Shown here piece by piece: positions 32,476 to 41,889 of a stretch of DNA of 64,000 nucleotides. The notes under the pieces are model-generated. The model saw only the letters and a program-made list of their open reading frames with translations. It searched no databases and was not told the origin of the DNA. Numbering within the stretch: the stretch's first letter is position 1; each line of letters begins with the position of its first letter. The position numbers and the translations under genes are program-made. Source of the DNA: an uncultured Ellagibacter sp. (GTDB taxonomy: Bacteria; Actinomycetota; Coriobacteriia; Coriobacteriales; Eggerthellaceae); the NCBI RefSeq assembly GCF_934643285.1, contig NZ_CAKUBT010000001.1, forward strand, positions 186,001 to 250,000. The letters are read 5' to 3'.

Positions 32476-33788
32476 TACTCGGCCTCCATTTCGTAGAGCA
32501 GCGTGTCGGCAATTCGGACACGAACGATGTCGCCCACGTTCCCCTCGGTGAGGTAGGTCTCGCCGTCAACGTCGGGTGCCTGGCACATCGCACGGCCGAA
32601 CAGCTGACCGTCTTCTTCGATGCCCTCCACGAGCACGTCCATTTCCCGCCCGACGCGTTGCGCGATGCGCGGTGTGCACGATGCGTCTGCAAGGTCGCGC
32701 AAGGTCTGCGCGCGCTCGGCCTTGATATCCTCGTCGATCTGGCCAGGCAGCTCGTATGCGGCCGTGCCCTCCTCGCGGGAGTACGCAAAGACGCCTATGT
32801 AGTCGAAAAGCCCTTCGGAGACGAAATCGCACAGCTCCTCGAACTGCTTTTCGGTCTCGCCGGGGAAGCCAGCGATCAGCGTTGTGCGCAAGGTGACGTC
32901 GGGAATTGCTGCGCGAATGCGCTCGGCGAGTGCCAGATATTTCTCGCGCGAGCCTGCGCGGTTCATGGCGCGCAGAAGCGACTTGTCGATATGCTGGAGC
33001 GGAATATCGAGGTAGGAACAGATGTTGTCGCTATCAGCTATGGTCTTGAGCAGTTCGTCGGTAATTCCCTCGGGCTGGACGTACATGACGCGGAACCACG
33101 TCGATGGGTAACGTTGCGCAAGCTCGTCCATGAGCGCTGCAAGTGATGACGGTTCCTCGAAGTCCTGTCCCCAGCGGCCGGTGTCCTGCGCGATGAGCAC
33201 GATTTCCCGTGCGCCCTTTGCAACGTGAGCAGCCACTTCGCGGTCGATGTCTTCCAGTGTGAAGGAGTGGTAGCGCCCGCGAATATAGGGAATCGCGCAA
33301 TATGAGCAAAAGCGGTTGCAGCCGTCGGAAATCTTCACGTACGCTGAGACGCTTGCGGGCTCGTCATTGGAGTCGTCGTCCGACGCGGTGCGCTCGGGCG
33401 AGCCTCCGAACAGGGCATTAAGGATTTCCCCAAGGTCGTCTTCCTTGCTACAGGGGACGAACGCGCAGGCCTCGGTCAGCTCTGCCGCAAGCTCGTCGCC
33501 GTAGCGTGCCGGCATGCACCCTGCAACGATAAGCTTGGCGTCTCCCGATGCGACGTTTTCCATGCCCGCTGCCTCGAAGATCGCCTCGAGGCTTTCCTCT
33601 GTAGCACTCTGAATGAACGAGCAGGTGTTGATGACGATCGCATCGGCTTTCTCGGGGTCTTGCTCGATTCGGTAGCCCGCGACTTTCGCCTTTGCGCGCA
33701 TCTTCTCGGAGTCGACTTCGTTTTTGGCGCAGCCGAGCGTGATGAAGGCGACGGAGCGCCCGCCGCCTTGGGTAACTTCCACTGTCAT
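32475..33788 (-). CDS. rimO: Ribosomal protein S12 methylthiotransferase
   Basis: A 437-residue radical-SAM enzyme methylthiolating Asp88 of ribosomal protein S12. It has the MTTase N-domain (VAFITLGCAKNEVDSE), CNRFCSYC cluster motif and a C-terminal TRAM domain. RimO rather than MiaB is indicated by LGCAKNEVDSE and SDGCNRFCSYCAIPYIRG (family knowledge). An in-frame TTG at 33794 precedes the ATG at 33788. It is coupled to the PgsA-PncC fusion. Confidence 0.92.
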   Translation of the reverse strand: MTVEVTQGGGRSVAFITLGCAKNEVDSEKMRAKAKVAGYRIEQDPEKADAIVINTCSFIQSATEESLEAIFEAAGMENVASGDAKLIVAGCMPARYGDELAAELTEACAFVPCSKEDDLGEILNALFGGSPERTASDDDSNDEPASVSAYVKISDGCNRFCSYCAIPYIRGRYHSFTLEDIDREVAAHVAKGAREIVLIAQDTGRWGQDFEEPSSLAALMDELAQRYPSTWFRVMYVQPEGITDELLKTIADSDNICSYLDIPLQHIDKSLLRAMNRAGSREKYLALAERIRAAIPDVTLRTTLIAGFPGETEKQFEELCDFVSEGLFDYIGVFAYSREEGTAAYELPGQIDEDIKAERAQTLRDLADASCTPRIAQRVGREMDVLVEGIEEDGQLFGRAMCQAPDVDGETYLTEGNVGDIVRVRIADTLLYEMEAE

Positions 33789-33800
33789 GAACAAGGATTC

Positions 33801-34298
33801 CTAGCGATAGTTCGTGTACTGAAGCGGTTGGCCGTAGTCTTGGCCTTTCAGGAAGGCGATAACCTCCTGAAGCGTGTCACGGGAAGCCGAGGAGACGCGG
33901 AGCTTGTCGCCTTCGATGGTCGCCTTGCACTTCAGCTTGAGGTTGCGGATGTCCTTGCTGATCTTGCTCGCCGTCTCCTTGTCAATGCCGTCGACGATCG
34001 TGGCGGAAAGACGCACGCTCTGCCCGGTTGCGGCTTGCGGCTCACCCCACTTCACAGCGGTAAGCTCGATCCCGCGCTTCACGAGCTTGCTGCCGATCAC
34101 GTCTTTCACCTGGCGGGCGACGAAGTCAGCCGGTGCGTGGATCCCAAGGGTCTTGTTCTGCTTGTCGAGTGTGATTTCAGCGCCCGAGTCCTTCAGATCG
34201 TAGCGCTGCGAAATCTCGCGTTTAGCCTGCTGGAAAGCATTGTCGACTTCCTGGATGTCAACGGTCGATACGATATCGAAGCTCGATTCCTTTGCCAT
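33801..34298 (-). CDS. YajQ family nucleotide-binding protein
   Basis: A 165-residue protein of the YajQ family (AKESSFDIVSTVDIQEVDNA start; IVDGIDKETASKISKDI), which binds cyclic di-GMP or nucleic acid in other bacteria. ATG at 34298 has AAGGAGG; the longer frame extends into the 3' end of the preceding RodZ-like gene. Its physiological role here is unknown. Confidence 0.92.
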   Translation of the reverse strand: MAKESSFDIVSTVDIQEVDNAFQQAKREISQRYDLKDSGAEITLDKQNKTLGIHAPADFVARQVKDVIGSKLVKRGIELTAVKWGEPQAATGQSVRLSATIVDGIDKETASKISKDIRNLKLKCKATIEGDKLRVSSASRDTLQEVIAFLKGQDYGQPLQYTNYR

Positions 34299-34312
34299 GT
34301 GGGCCTCCTTGG

Positions 34313-35455
34313 TTATTCGGATGTACGGGTCGTGCTCTTCGTCGAAGTTGCGTTGCTCGACGAAGAAGAGGTGGTGCTTTTCGTGCTGGATGACGACGTC
34401 GAAGTCGACTTCGTAGAATCGCTTGAGGTTGCGCTCGACGACGAGGACGACTGGCCGTGGTCCTGCTGCCATTTCGCAAGAATCTGCGAGAAGTCGACGG
34501 TGTAGTCGTACATGCCGTTGCTGTTCTCGGTCAAGTCGACCTTCTCCCCGTCGACGGTGACCTCAACTGCGCTCGAAGCGTCGGAGATGAAGCGCAGCTT
34601 AGTCGTGACGTCGAAGGACTTCTCGGCCGGCCCCGTTACCGTCTCGGCGACGGATGCCGAGCTCGAATCGCCCTCGTAGATCTCGATGTAGGCGCTCGAA
34701 CCCGACGCGACCTTATAGGTGAAAGTGGCCTTCGTCGGCGCGACGGAGGACTGCTGGGTCTGGGGGTCTGAGGTCGAGGTGCTCTCGGAGTCGCCTTGCG
34801 CCTGCTTGTTCGACGTATCAGACAAGCCCGTGATGGGCACGGTCGGTGTTTCCTGAGCGGGCTTGGACTCTTTGCCGCCGAACACGAACACGCAGATGAT
34901 GATGACGATCACGGCGATGACGCCGATGCCGATGAGCAATGGAAGTTTCGGGCGCTGTTGCGTCACGTTCTGCGGTGCCGCGTAGAGGTTGGTGTACTGA
35001 GGGCTTCCCGGTGAGAGCGGCCTGCGCGAGGTGTGCACATGGTCGTTTCCGCGAGCTGTTCCTCGTGTGTCGTGCCTGTCGTCGAACATGAGGCGCCCCG
35101 ATGACCTGCGCGAGGAGTTGTCGGACTGTCGCGAGCTCGAGCCGCGCGATGAGCGCTGTGACCTCATGTTCGGAACGCGCGACGAGTCGTTTTTCATCTT
35201 CCCCGTCTCGTAGGCGTTTGCGGCCTCGAGGTACATCCGCGTGATGGTCGTCTGATTGACGCCGACGATGCGCGCGTAGGTGGCGACCATGTTCTTCGCG
35301 TATCCGCGAGGCGGCATGCGCGTGAAATCGTTGTTCTCGATTGCGCGAATGATGTCGGCGCGAACGCGCATCTGCCGTGCGATGGATTGGACGTCCATCC
35401 CCCGGCGTTCGCGCGCTTCCCTGAGCACAGCGCCGAATGTCGTATTGCTAGCCAC
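34313..35455 (-). CDS. RodZ-like HTH membrane protein
   Basis: A 380-residue protein: a cytoplasmic XRE-type HTH (about 5-75, VLREARERRGMDVQSIARQM), a Ser/Arg-rich linker, one transmembrane helix (171-193), and an extracytoplasmic DUF4115-like domain (about 240-335). The last 45 residues are almost only Ser and Thr. RodZ links the cell-shape apparatus to the membrane; mreB is not in the window. GTG start with AAAGGAG six bases away. It is immediately downstream of ftsK. Confidence 0.82.
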   Translation of the reverse strand: MASNTTFGAVLREARERRGMDVQSIARQMRVRADIIRAIENNDFTRMPPRGYAKNMVATYARIVGVNQTTITRMYLEAANAYETGKMKNDSSRVPNMRSQRSSRGSSSRQSDNSSRRSSGRLMFDDRHDTRGTARGNDHVHTSRRPLSPGSPQYTNLYAAPQNVTQQRPKLPLLIGIGVIAVIVIIICVFVFGGKESKPAQETPTVPITGLSDTSNKQAQGDSESTSTSDPQTQQSSVAPTKATFTYKVASGSSAYIEIYEGDSSSASVAETVTGPAEKSFDVTTKLRFISDASSAVEVTVDGEKVDLTENSNGMYDYTVDFSQILAKWQQDHGQSSSSSSATSSDSTKSTSTSSSSTKSTTSSSSSNATSTKSTTRTSE

Positions 35456-35458
35456 CTT

Positions 35459-38065
35459 CTACTCCTTTGCGGCGTCGTTCGCTTCGAATGCTTTCAGTGT
35501 CTCGAGCTCCATGGCATCGACGAGAACCTCGCGCGGCTTGCTGCCGTTGGGCGGACCGACAACTCCATGTTCCTCAAGCATGTCCATTATACGACCTGCT
35601 CGCGAATACCCCACCTTCAAGCGCCTTTGAATGTTCGAGGTCGATCCGAGACCCGATGACACGACGATGTCGGCCGCTTCCCAGATAAGCGGGTCGTCCT
35701 CCTCCACCGTGCCGCCTGAACCGTCGGGCGACTGCGAGAGGTTCGTCACGATGTTGGTCTTCAAAATCTCGGAGTGGTACTCGGGCTGCCCCTGTTCCTT
35801 CAGCGCGTCGACCACAGCGTTGATCTCGTCCTCGGAGACGTAGCACCCCTGGATACGCTGCGGTTTCGCGTACTCGGGCTTGCTGAAAAGCATGTCACCC
35901 AAACCGATAAGGTTCTCAGCGCCGGGAGTGTCCAAGACAACGCGCGAATCGATGCCGGATGCCACGTTGAACGCGATGCGGTTCGTGATGTTCGCCTTTA
36001 TGAGACCGGTCACCACGTTGGTGGAAGGGCGCTGCGTCGCCACGATGAGATGAATGCCCGCGGCACGGGCAAGCTGCGCGATGCGGCTGATGGAGAACTC
36101 GACTTCCTTGCCGACGTTCATCATGAGGTCGGCAAGCTCGTCAATGATGATCACGATATAGGGAAGCTGCGTGGCAAGCTCCTCGGGAACGGGCTCCTCG
36201 GTCGCCTCCGCGCTCTCAAGAGCCGCATGCACCTTCGCGTTGTATTGGCCGATGTTTCTGGCGCCGACCTTCGAGAAGACCTTCAGGCGGCGTTCCATCT
36301 CGGCAACGCCCCAGGCGAGCGCGCTCGCCGCCTCCTTCGCCTCGGTCACGACCGGGACGTAGAGATGGGGAATCCCGTTATAGGGCGTGAATTCGACGCG
36401 CTTCGGGTCGATCATGATGAAGCGGACTTCGGCGGGCGTCGCGCGCATGAGGATCGACATGATCATGGCGTTGATGGACACCGATTTGCCGGAGCCGGTC
36501 GTGCCGCCAATGAGCAGGTGGGGCATCTTCGCGAGGTCGGTGATGATCGACGTGCCCTCGACGTCTTTGCCGATGGCCATAAGCAACGGGCCGCCATCGG
36601 CGTCCTTGAGAACATCGCCTAGGAAGACGGTCTGGCGAGTACGGTTAGGCACCTCGATGCCAACGTAGTTCGTCCCGGGAATAGGCGCGAAGATGCGAAC
36701 GCCTGGGGCGGCGAGCGCGAGCGCAATGTCGTCGGAGAGCGCCGTGACGCGGCTCACGCGCACTCCTGCAGGAAGGTCTACTTTGAAGAGCGTGACCGTG
36801 GGGCCTGCGACCCATCCGACGACGTCGGCCATGATATGGAAGTCGGCGAGCGTTTCCTGCAGGTGGGCAGCCGTGTCTTGGAGCTCGATTTCGGACGCAC
36901 GGTCCTTCTCGGGGTCGTTGGAGTAGGAAAGCAGGTCCATCGAGGGCAGCGTGAACCCTTCGAGCGGCGTCGGGGCACTTGCGGGCAGTTTCGCGCGCGC
37001 CGTCCTCTTGGGCTTGGGCGCCTCTTCTTGCGGTGCCGCTGCGTCGGTGTCAGCCTTTTTGCCGAGCTTTCGCGTGAGCGACGATGACGTGCCCTCGATG
37101 GGCTCGATCCTGCGGGTCGGCATCGAGGCAGGTTGAGCCTCTCCCCCATCGGAAGTGCTTGACTGCTGCTCCTCGAGCTCGGCGAGGCGAGCCGCCTTGC
37201 GCTCTGCGCGGCCGAGGGCTCGGGTTTTCGCGGAGGAGGACGTTCCCTGTGCGATGGATTCGGGGGTTGCCAGGGGATGCGCGGCGATGACCCGCGTCTC
37301 GGCACTGCCGTCGACCTCGGGAGCTTCCTCATCTGCTGTATCGATTCCCTTTGAGTTGCGGCGAATCCTCGCGAAGGGCAACGACGCGTTCGCACCCTCC
37401 TCCGCTCGGCGCTTGGCGCCGCTTTCCCTGATTTTCTCAATAAGCTTGGAGATGGAGAAGCCGATGATGCACACGCCGGCAGCAGCGACGCCGACAACGA
37501 TAACCATCGAGATGACCTGCCCGAATAATGTGATGCCGAGCCAGGCGATGCCCGCTCCGATATAGCCGCCCCGAACGGTTAGCTCATGGTCGTTGAACAG
37601 GATGCCCGCAGGGTCGCCCCCCTCAGGCAATGGCGTCGCGAGCGCGAACACCGCGAGCAGCGCGACGAAAACGAGTGCAAGACCCACTGCGACGCGGGTC
37701 GGCACGCGTTCTGCTTCGAAACGGATGAGGAAGGTGATTCCGATAGCGAGCAGGAACAGCGGCAGGATATAGGCACCGATTCCGAGCGTGAGATGAAGCG
37801 CGCTCGAAATGAAGGAGGTCACGATCGCGTCGGAGCGTATGACGGCTGCGATGAAGAGCACGACGGCCGCGACCGTGAAGGCGATGCCCACGATATCGCG
37901 TTTCGCGTACTCGTCGATGAGCTTGCGGGAATCGCGCTCTGCGTCAGCCGCCTTCTGAGCGCGGGGATTGCGTCCCTTGCGGGTGCCTGGCTTCCCAGAC
38001 CCCGCGCTTTGCGAGCGACGGTTCGCGGCGGTGTTCCTCGACGACGAAGATGGCTTCCGAGCCAC
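35459..38065 (-). CDS. ftsK: DNA translocase FtsK/SpoIIIE
   Basis: An 868-residue DNA pump for chromosome segregation at the septum. A basic N-terminus (residues 1-55) is followed by four to five transmembrane helices (about 58-205), a variable acidic linker, and the RecA-like motor with Walker A GTTGSGKS near residue 520 and Walker B VIIIDELADLMM. A C-terminal winged-helix gamma domain (SNIQRRLKVGYSRAGRIMDML, read in parts) recognises oriented DNA motifs. GTG start with AGGAG. Confidence 0.95.
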   Translation of the reverse strand: MARKPSSSSRNTAANRRSQSAGSGKPGTRKGRNPRAQKAADAERDSRKLIDEYAKRDIVGIAFTVAAVVLFIAAVIRSDAIVTSFISSALHLTLGIGAYILPLFLLAIGITFLIRFEAERVPTRVAVGLALVFVALLAVFALATPLPEGGDPAGILFNDHELTVRGGYIGAGIAWLGITLFGQVISMVIVVGVAAAGVCIIGFSISKLIEKIRESGAKRRAEEGANASLPFARIRRNSKGIDTADEEAPEVDGSAETRVIAAHPLATPESIAQGTSSSAKTRALGRAERKAARLAELEEQQSSTSDGGEAQPASMPTRRIEPIEGTSSSLTRKLGKKADTDAAAPQEEAPKPKRTARAKLPASAPTPLEGFTLPSMDLLSYSNDPEKDRASEIELQDTAAHLQETLADFHIMADVVGWVAGPTVTLFKVDLPAGVRVSRVTALSDDIALALAAPGVRIFAPIPGTNYVGIEVPNRTRQTVFLGDVLKDADGGPLLMAIGKDVEGTSIITDLAKMPHLLIGGTTGSGKSVSINAMIMSILMRATPAEVRFIMIDPKRVEFTPYNGIPHLYVPVVTEAKEAASALAWGVAEMERRLKVFSKVGARNIGQYNAKVHAALESAEATEEPVPEELATQLPYIVIIIDELADLMMNVGKEVEFSISRIAQLARAAGIHLIVATQRPSTNVVTGLIKANITNRIAFNVASGIDSRVVLDTPGAENLIGLGDMLFSKPEYAKPQRIQGCYVSEDEINAVVDALKEQGQPEYHSEILKTNIVTNLSQSPDGSGGTVEEDDPLIWEAADIVVSSGLGSTSNIQRRLKVGYSRAGRIMDMLEEHGVVGPPNGSKPREVLVDAMELETLKAFEANDAAKE

Positions 38066-38110
38066 TATTGCTCCTAACTGGTTCGTTGATGCTGCGTGTT
38101 TGCGAAGCAG

Positions 38111-38137
38111 GCCCCCGCGTCGCTGGGGCGCAGGGGC
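38111..38137 (-). terminator. Stem-loop between rnj and ftsK
   Basis: GCCCCCGCG (38111-38119) pairs with CGCAGGGGC (38129-38137) with one mismatch around a 9-nt loop. No U-run follows on the minus strand, so it may be a processing or partial termination site. Confidence 0.45.
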
Positions 38138-38149
38138 ATGTTGGGTCGT

Positions 38150-40009
38150 TTAAATCTCAAGCAGGTTGGCGATAACCATCGGGCGCTGCTTGGTGCGCTC
38201 CCACAGCAGGGACAAAAGCGCGTCGCGTGCGGCCTTCTTGGCCTCCTTGAGCGTGGCGTTCTTGCCAAGCGCCTTGCGAAGCGCGCTCTTCACGGCAGCT
38301 TCTGCGTCGCGCGCGAGGTAGGCGTCGTCTCCGCCGGTGATGCCGCGCATCTCCACCTGGACCTCGCCCTGCACCTCGTGGCGCGAAAGCGAGACGGCAG
38401 CTGCAATGCAGGCAAAGCCCTGCTCGCCGAGTGCGCAGCGCTCGTCGAGGACGTCTTGCGAGGTGTCGCCGACCGATAGGCCGTCGACGTAGACGATGCC
38501 GCTCTGGACAACCTCGCCACGATGGACGCCGCGGGGAGTGAGCTCGAGCGATTCGCCGTTCTCGCACAAAAAGATGTTGTCCTTAGGTACGCCGGTTGCT
38601 TCCGCAAGGCGAGCGTGGGCGCGAAGGTGCGTCGACTCTCCATGGACAGGCATAAAGGACTTCGGCTGCACGATCGAGAGGACGATCTTGAGCTCTTCAG
38701 CACCTGCGTGTCCCGAAACGTGGACGCGCGCACGGCTTTTATCATACACGTCAGCGCCGATCTTCGCGAGCGAGTTGATGACGCGCGTGACGGCCTTTTC
38801 GTTGCCGGGGACAGGCGTCGCCGAGATGATGACGGTGTCGCCTTCCTCGATGTCGATCGTCTTGTGCTCGCCGTTCGCGATGCGCGCGAGGGCCGAGAGC
38901 GGCTCGCCCTGGCTGCCCGTGCACATGATGACGACCTTCTCGGGCGGGATGCCCTTCAGCTCGTAAGCATCGATGAGGTCCTCGTCGGGAATGTTGAGAT
39001 ATCCCAGCTTGCGGGCGATATCGGTGTTCTGCACCATCGAGCGGCCCGTGACGACGACCTTGCGGCCGTTCGCTCGCGCGGCGTCGCAGATCTGCTGCAT
39101 GCGGTGGATATGGCTCGCGAACGAGGCGATGATGACGCGCTGCTTCGCCTGGCTGATGATGCGGTTCAGGGTCTTGCCAACCTCGGCCTCGCTCGGCGTG
39201 AACGTGGACTTCGTCGCGTTCGTGGAGTCGCTCATCATGAGGTCGACTCCGATTTCGTGGTAGCGCGCAAGCGCACCGAAGTCGAAGTGGACGCCGTCGA
39301 TCGGGGTCTGGTCGAGCTTGAAGTCGCCGGTGTGCAGCACGTTGCCCGCCGGGCTCTGCAGAAACACGCCCACGGCACCGGGGATCGAATGGTTTACGGC
39401 GAAAAACTCCGTCGTGAAGCAGCCCATCTTCACCTGCTGGCCGGGCTTGATTTCAACGAGCTTGGCGTTCTTGATACGGTGCTCGGCGAGCTTTCCCTCG
39501 ATGAGGCCGAGCGTGAGCTTGGTCGCATAGATGGGAACCGGGCGATCGAGGTCTTTCAGGAGGTACGGAATCGTGCCCGTGTGGTCCTCGTGGCCGTGCG
39601 TGATGACGATACCGCGCAGCTTGTCGGCATGCTCAAGCACATAGGTGTAGTCCGGCAGGATAAGGTCGACGCCGGGATGATTGTCGTCGGGGAACATAAG
39701 GCCCGCGTCATCGACGATCATGTCATTTCCGCATTCGAACACGGTCATGTTCTTGCCAATGGCGTCAAGGCCGCCAAGAGGGATGATCTTCAGCTTGGCC
39801 TTGGGGTCCTTGCCCGCGCTCGACGAACGCTTCTTTTGAGTGGGCTTGCGCTTCTTTTGAGTGCCGTCGCCCGCTTCCCCGCCCTTGGTAAGCTGGGGGC
39901 GTTTATGCTCGAGCTTCACATGCTTGTATGTCTTGGTTTTCTTTCCCCTCTCTGCGACACCGTTGTCGGGCTGCCGAGAAGCTGATTCGGTATATTTTTC
40001 CTTTTCCAT
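38150..40009 (-). CDS. rnj: Ribonuclease J
   Basis: A 619-residue metallo-beta-lactamase/beta-CASP RNase with both endo- and 5'-exonucleolytic activity in the family. The metal site HGHEDH lies near 138-143, with LGGLDAIGKN at the start of the fold and HVSGHA near the C-terminal half. Compared with Bacillus RNase J1 (about 555 residues) it has an extra N-terminal segment of about 70 residues rich in Lys, Arg and Gln (KKRKPTQKKRSSSAGK). ATG has AAAGGAAA upstream. It sits between dapA and ftsK. Confidence 0.93.
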   Translation of the reverse strand: MEKEKYTESASRQPDNGVAERGKKTKTYKHVKLEHKRPQLTKGGEAGDGTQKKRKPTQKKRSSSAGKDPKAKLKIIPLGGLDAIGKNMTVFECGNDMIVDDAGLMFPDDNHPGVDLILPDYTYVLEHADKLRGIVITHGHEDHTGTIPYLLKDLDRPVPIYATKLTLGLIEGKLAEHRIKNAKLVEIKPGQQVKMGCFTTEFFAVNHSIPGAVGVFLQSPAGNVLHTGDFKLDQTPIDGVHFDFGALARYHEIGVDLMMSDSTNATKSTFTPSEAEVGKTLNRIISQAKQRVIIASFASHIHRMQQICDAARANGRKVVVTGRSMVQNTDIARKLGYLNIPDEDLIDAYELKGIPPEKVVIMCTGSQGEPLSALARIANGEHKTIDIEEGDTVIISATPVPGNEKAVTRVINSLAKIGADVYDKSRARVHVSGHAGAEELKIVLSIVQPKSFMPVHGESTHLRAHARLAEATGVPKDNIFLCENGESLELTPRGVHRGEVVQSGIVYVDGLSVGDTSQDVLDERCALGEQGFACIAAAVSLSRHEVQGEVQVEMRGITGGDDAYLARDAEAAVKSALRKALGKNATLKEAKKAARDALLSLLWERTKQRPMVIANLLEI

Positions 40010-40030
40010 ATATTTCCTTTATCACGGTAC

Positions 40031-40069
40031 GCGAACGCCCGCAGGCGCAATTCACCTGCGGGCGTTCGC
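40031..40069 (-). terminator. 15-bp perfect stem-loop between dapA and rnj
   Basis: GCGAACGCCCGCAGG (40031-40045) and CCTGCGGGCGTTCGC (40055-40069) are perfect complements with a 9-nt loop. It starts ten bases after the dapA stop. No U-tract follows, so Rho-independent termination is not certain; mRNA end protection is another option. Confidence 0.6.
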
Positions 40070-40078
40070 GCTGATCGA

Positions 40079-40975
40079 TTAAAGGACGCCGACCTCGCGC
40101 ATGATCGATGCGAGGCGTGCCGATTGCTCGGCGGTGGCGTCGATAAGCGGCAGGCGCACGCCGCCGACGGGGAAGCCGACAAGCTTGAGGGCTTCCTTCA
40201 CAAGAATAGGGTTCGAGGTTTCGAACAGGCCGTCCATAAGCGGCAGAAGCGCTTCGTGGGCAGCCCATGCCTCGTCCCACTTGCCTTCGGCGCACTTCGT
40301 GACGAGCTCTTTCATGCGCTCCGGCGCGACGTTGCCGGTGGTCGAGATGACACCCGCACCGCCGAGGCGCATGACGTCATAGGTTGCGGAGTCGTCACCG
40401 GAATACACGCTGAAGCCCTCGGGCGCAGCGGCGGCGATGGTTGCGATCTGGTCCATTTTGCCGGATGCTTCCTTCACAGCGATGACGTTCTCGCAGTCGT
40501 TAGCGAGACGCAGCGTGGTTTCAGCTTCCATGTTGACGACGCAGCGGCCCGGGATGTTGTAGAGGATGATGGGCAGCTCCACCGCATCCGCAATGGTCTT
40601 GAAGTGCTGGTACATTCCCTCTTGCGGAGGCTTGTTGTAGTACGGGACGACGCACATGAAGCCGTCGACACCGAGTTTCGCGACGTCCTTGGCGAAGTCG
40701 ACGGTGTCGGCTGTGCAGTTGTCCCCCACGTTGGCGATGACGGAGGCCTTGCCGCCGATCGCCTCGACGACGGCGCGGAAAAGCTCGATCTTCTGAGGGT
40801 AGAAGACTGTGGGGCTCTCGCCGGTGGTTCCATTGATGATAAGCGAGTCGTTACCGCCTTCGATAAGGCGCGTGGCAAGTGCCTGCGCGCGGTCGAGGTC
40901 GAGTTCGCGCTCATCGTTGAAAGGCGTGACCATAGCGGTGATCAGGCGACCGAAGCGGGGTTCAACGTTCGACAT
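40079..40975 (-). CDS. dapA: 4-hydroxy-tetrahydrodipicolinate synthase
   Basis: A 298-residue TIM-barrel aldolase condensing pyruvate and aspartate semialdehyde in the lysine/DAP pathway. Landmarks: NGTTGESPT, YYNKPPQEGMYQHF, IILYNIPGRC, and the Schiff-base Lys in IAVKEASG. ATG at 40975 with AGGAGA upstream. dapB lies directly upstream on the same strand, separated by 98 bases containing a GCCTCC/GGAGGC hairpin. Confidence 0.95.
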   Translation of the reverse strand: MSNVEPRFGRLITAMVTPFNDERELDLDRAQALATRLIEGGNDSLIINGTTGESPTVFYPQKIELFRAVVEAIGGKASVIANVGDNCTADTVDFAKDVAKLGVDGFMCVVPYYNKPPQEGMYQHFKTIADAVELPIILYNIPGRCVVNMEAETTLRLANDCENVIAVKEASGKMDQIATIAAAAPEGFSVYSGDDSATYDVMRLGGAGVISTTGNVAPERMKELVTKCAEGKWDEAWAAHEALLPLMDGLFETSNPILVKEALKLVGFPVGGVRLPLIDATAEQSARLASIMREVGVL

Positions 40976-41073
40976 GGGCGTCTCCTTAATTCATGCGTGC
41001 GCCTCCCCGCCATAAAGGCAAGGAGGCGAACATATGCTCGATTTATCTATTATGCCAAAGTGCGCAGGGCGGA

Positions 41074-41850
41074 TTACGCCTCATGCATGAAGTTCTCCAA
41101 ACCTACAATCAGGCCCTCACGAGCACCGACGCTCCTGATACCTAGCAAAACGCCGGGCATATAGGACGCTCGGTCCCAGGAGTCGTGACGGATGGTGAGC
41201 GTCTGCCCCATTGATCCGAAGATAACCTCCTGGCTCGCAACGTAACCCATTGAACGAACGGAGTGCACCGGAACACCCGAGACGAGCGCGCCGCGCGCAC
41301 CTTCAGCTCCTGGAAGCTCCGTCTCTGCTCCGGGTGCCTCGCTCGTGCGGCCGCCTCGCGCAACCGAGATGATCTGCGCCGTGCGCATGGCGGTGCCCGA
41401 AGGCGCGTCCTTCTTGTTGCAGTGGTGCATCTCGATGACTTCCGCCTCGGGGAAGTAAGGGGCTGCCGCCTTGGCGAACTCCATCATGAGCACCGCGCCC
41501 GTCGTGAAGTTCGGGGCGTAGAACAAGCAGGTCCCGGAAGGAGCGAGCGCGGCGAGTTCGTTGAGCTTCTCATCGGAGAGTCCCGTCGTGCCGACGACGC
41601 AATCGATGCCCGCAGGCAGCGCACAGCGAAGGTTTCCCTCGATGACGCTCGGCTGCGTGAAGTCGACGACGACGTCGAACCCGCCGGCAGCCACAGCCTC
41701 CTCCATCGAGGAGTAGACCGTGAACGTTGCCCCCTCTTTGGGGAAGGGGTCGATGCCGCAGGCGACTTCCATGTCGTCTGCGGCGTTCACGGCGTCGATG
41801 ACCGCCGAACCCATGCGGCCGAAGCATCCAGAAACAGCTACTTTAACCAT
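41074..41850 (-). CDS. dapB: 4-hydroxy-tetrahydrodipicolinate reductase
   Basis: A 258-residue NAD(P)H enzyme following DapA. It has the N-terminal Rossmann start VAVSGCFGRMGSAV, GTTGLSDEKL, and the catalytic/substrate motif MHHCNKKDAPSGTA. It lies between pnp and dapA on the same strand. Confidence 0.95.
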   Translation of the reverse strand: MVKVAVSGCFGRMGSAVIDAVNAADDMEVACGIDPFPKEGATFTVYSSMEEAVAAGGFDVVVDFTQPSVIEGNLRCALPAGIDCVVGTTGLSDEKLNELAALAPSGTCLFYAPNFTTGAVLMMEFAKAAAPYFPEAEVIEMHHCNKKDAPSGTAMRTAQIISVARGGRTSEAPGAETELPGAEGARGALVSGVPVHSVRSMGYVASQEVIFGSMGQTLTIRHDSWDRASYMPGVLLGIRSVGAREGLIVGLENFMHEA

Positions 41851-41889
41851 GGTGTCCCCGTTTCTTTCGCAATCGGATAGTGCTAGTTT

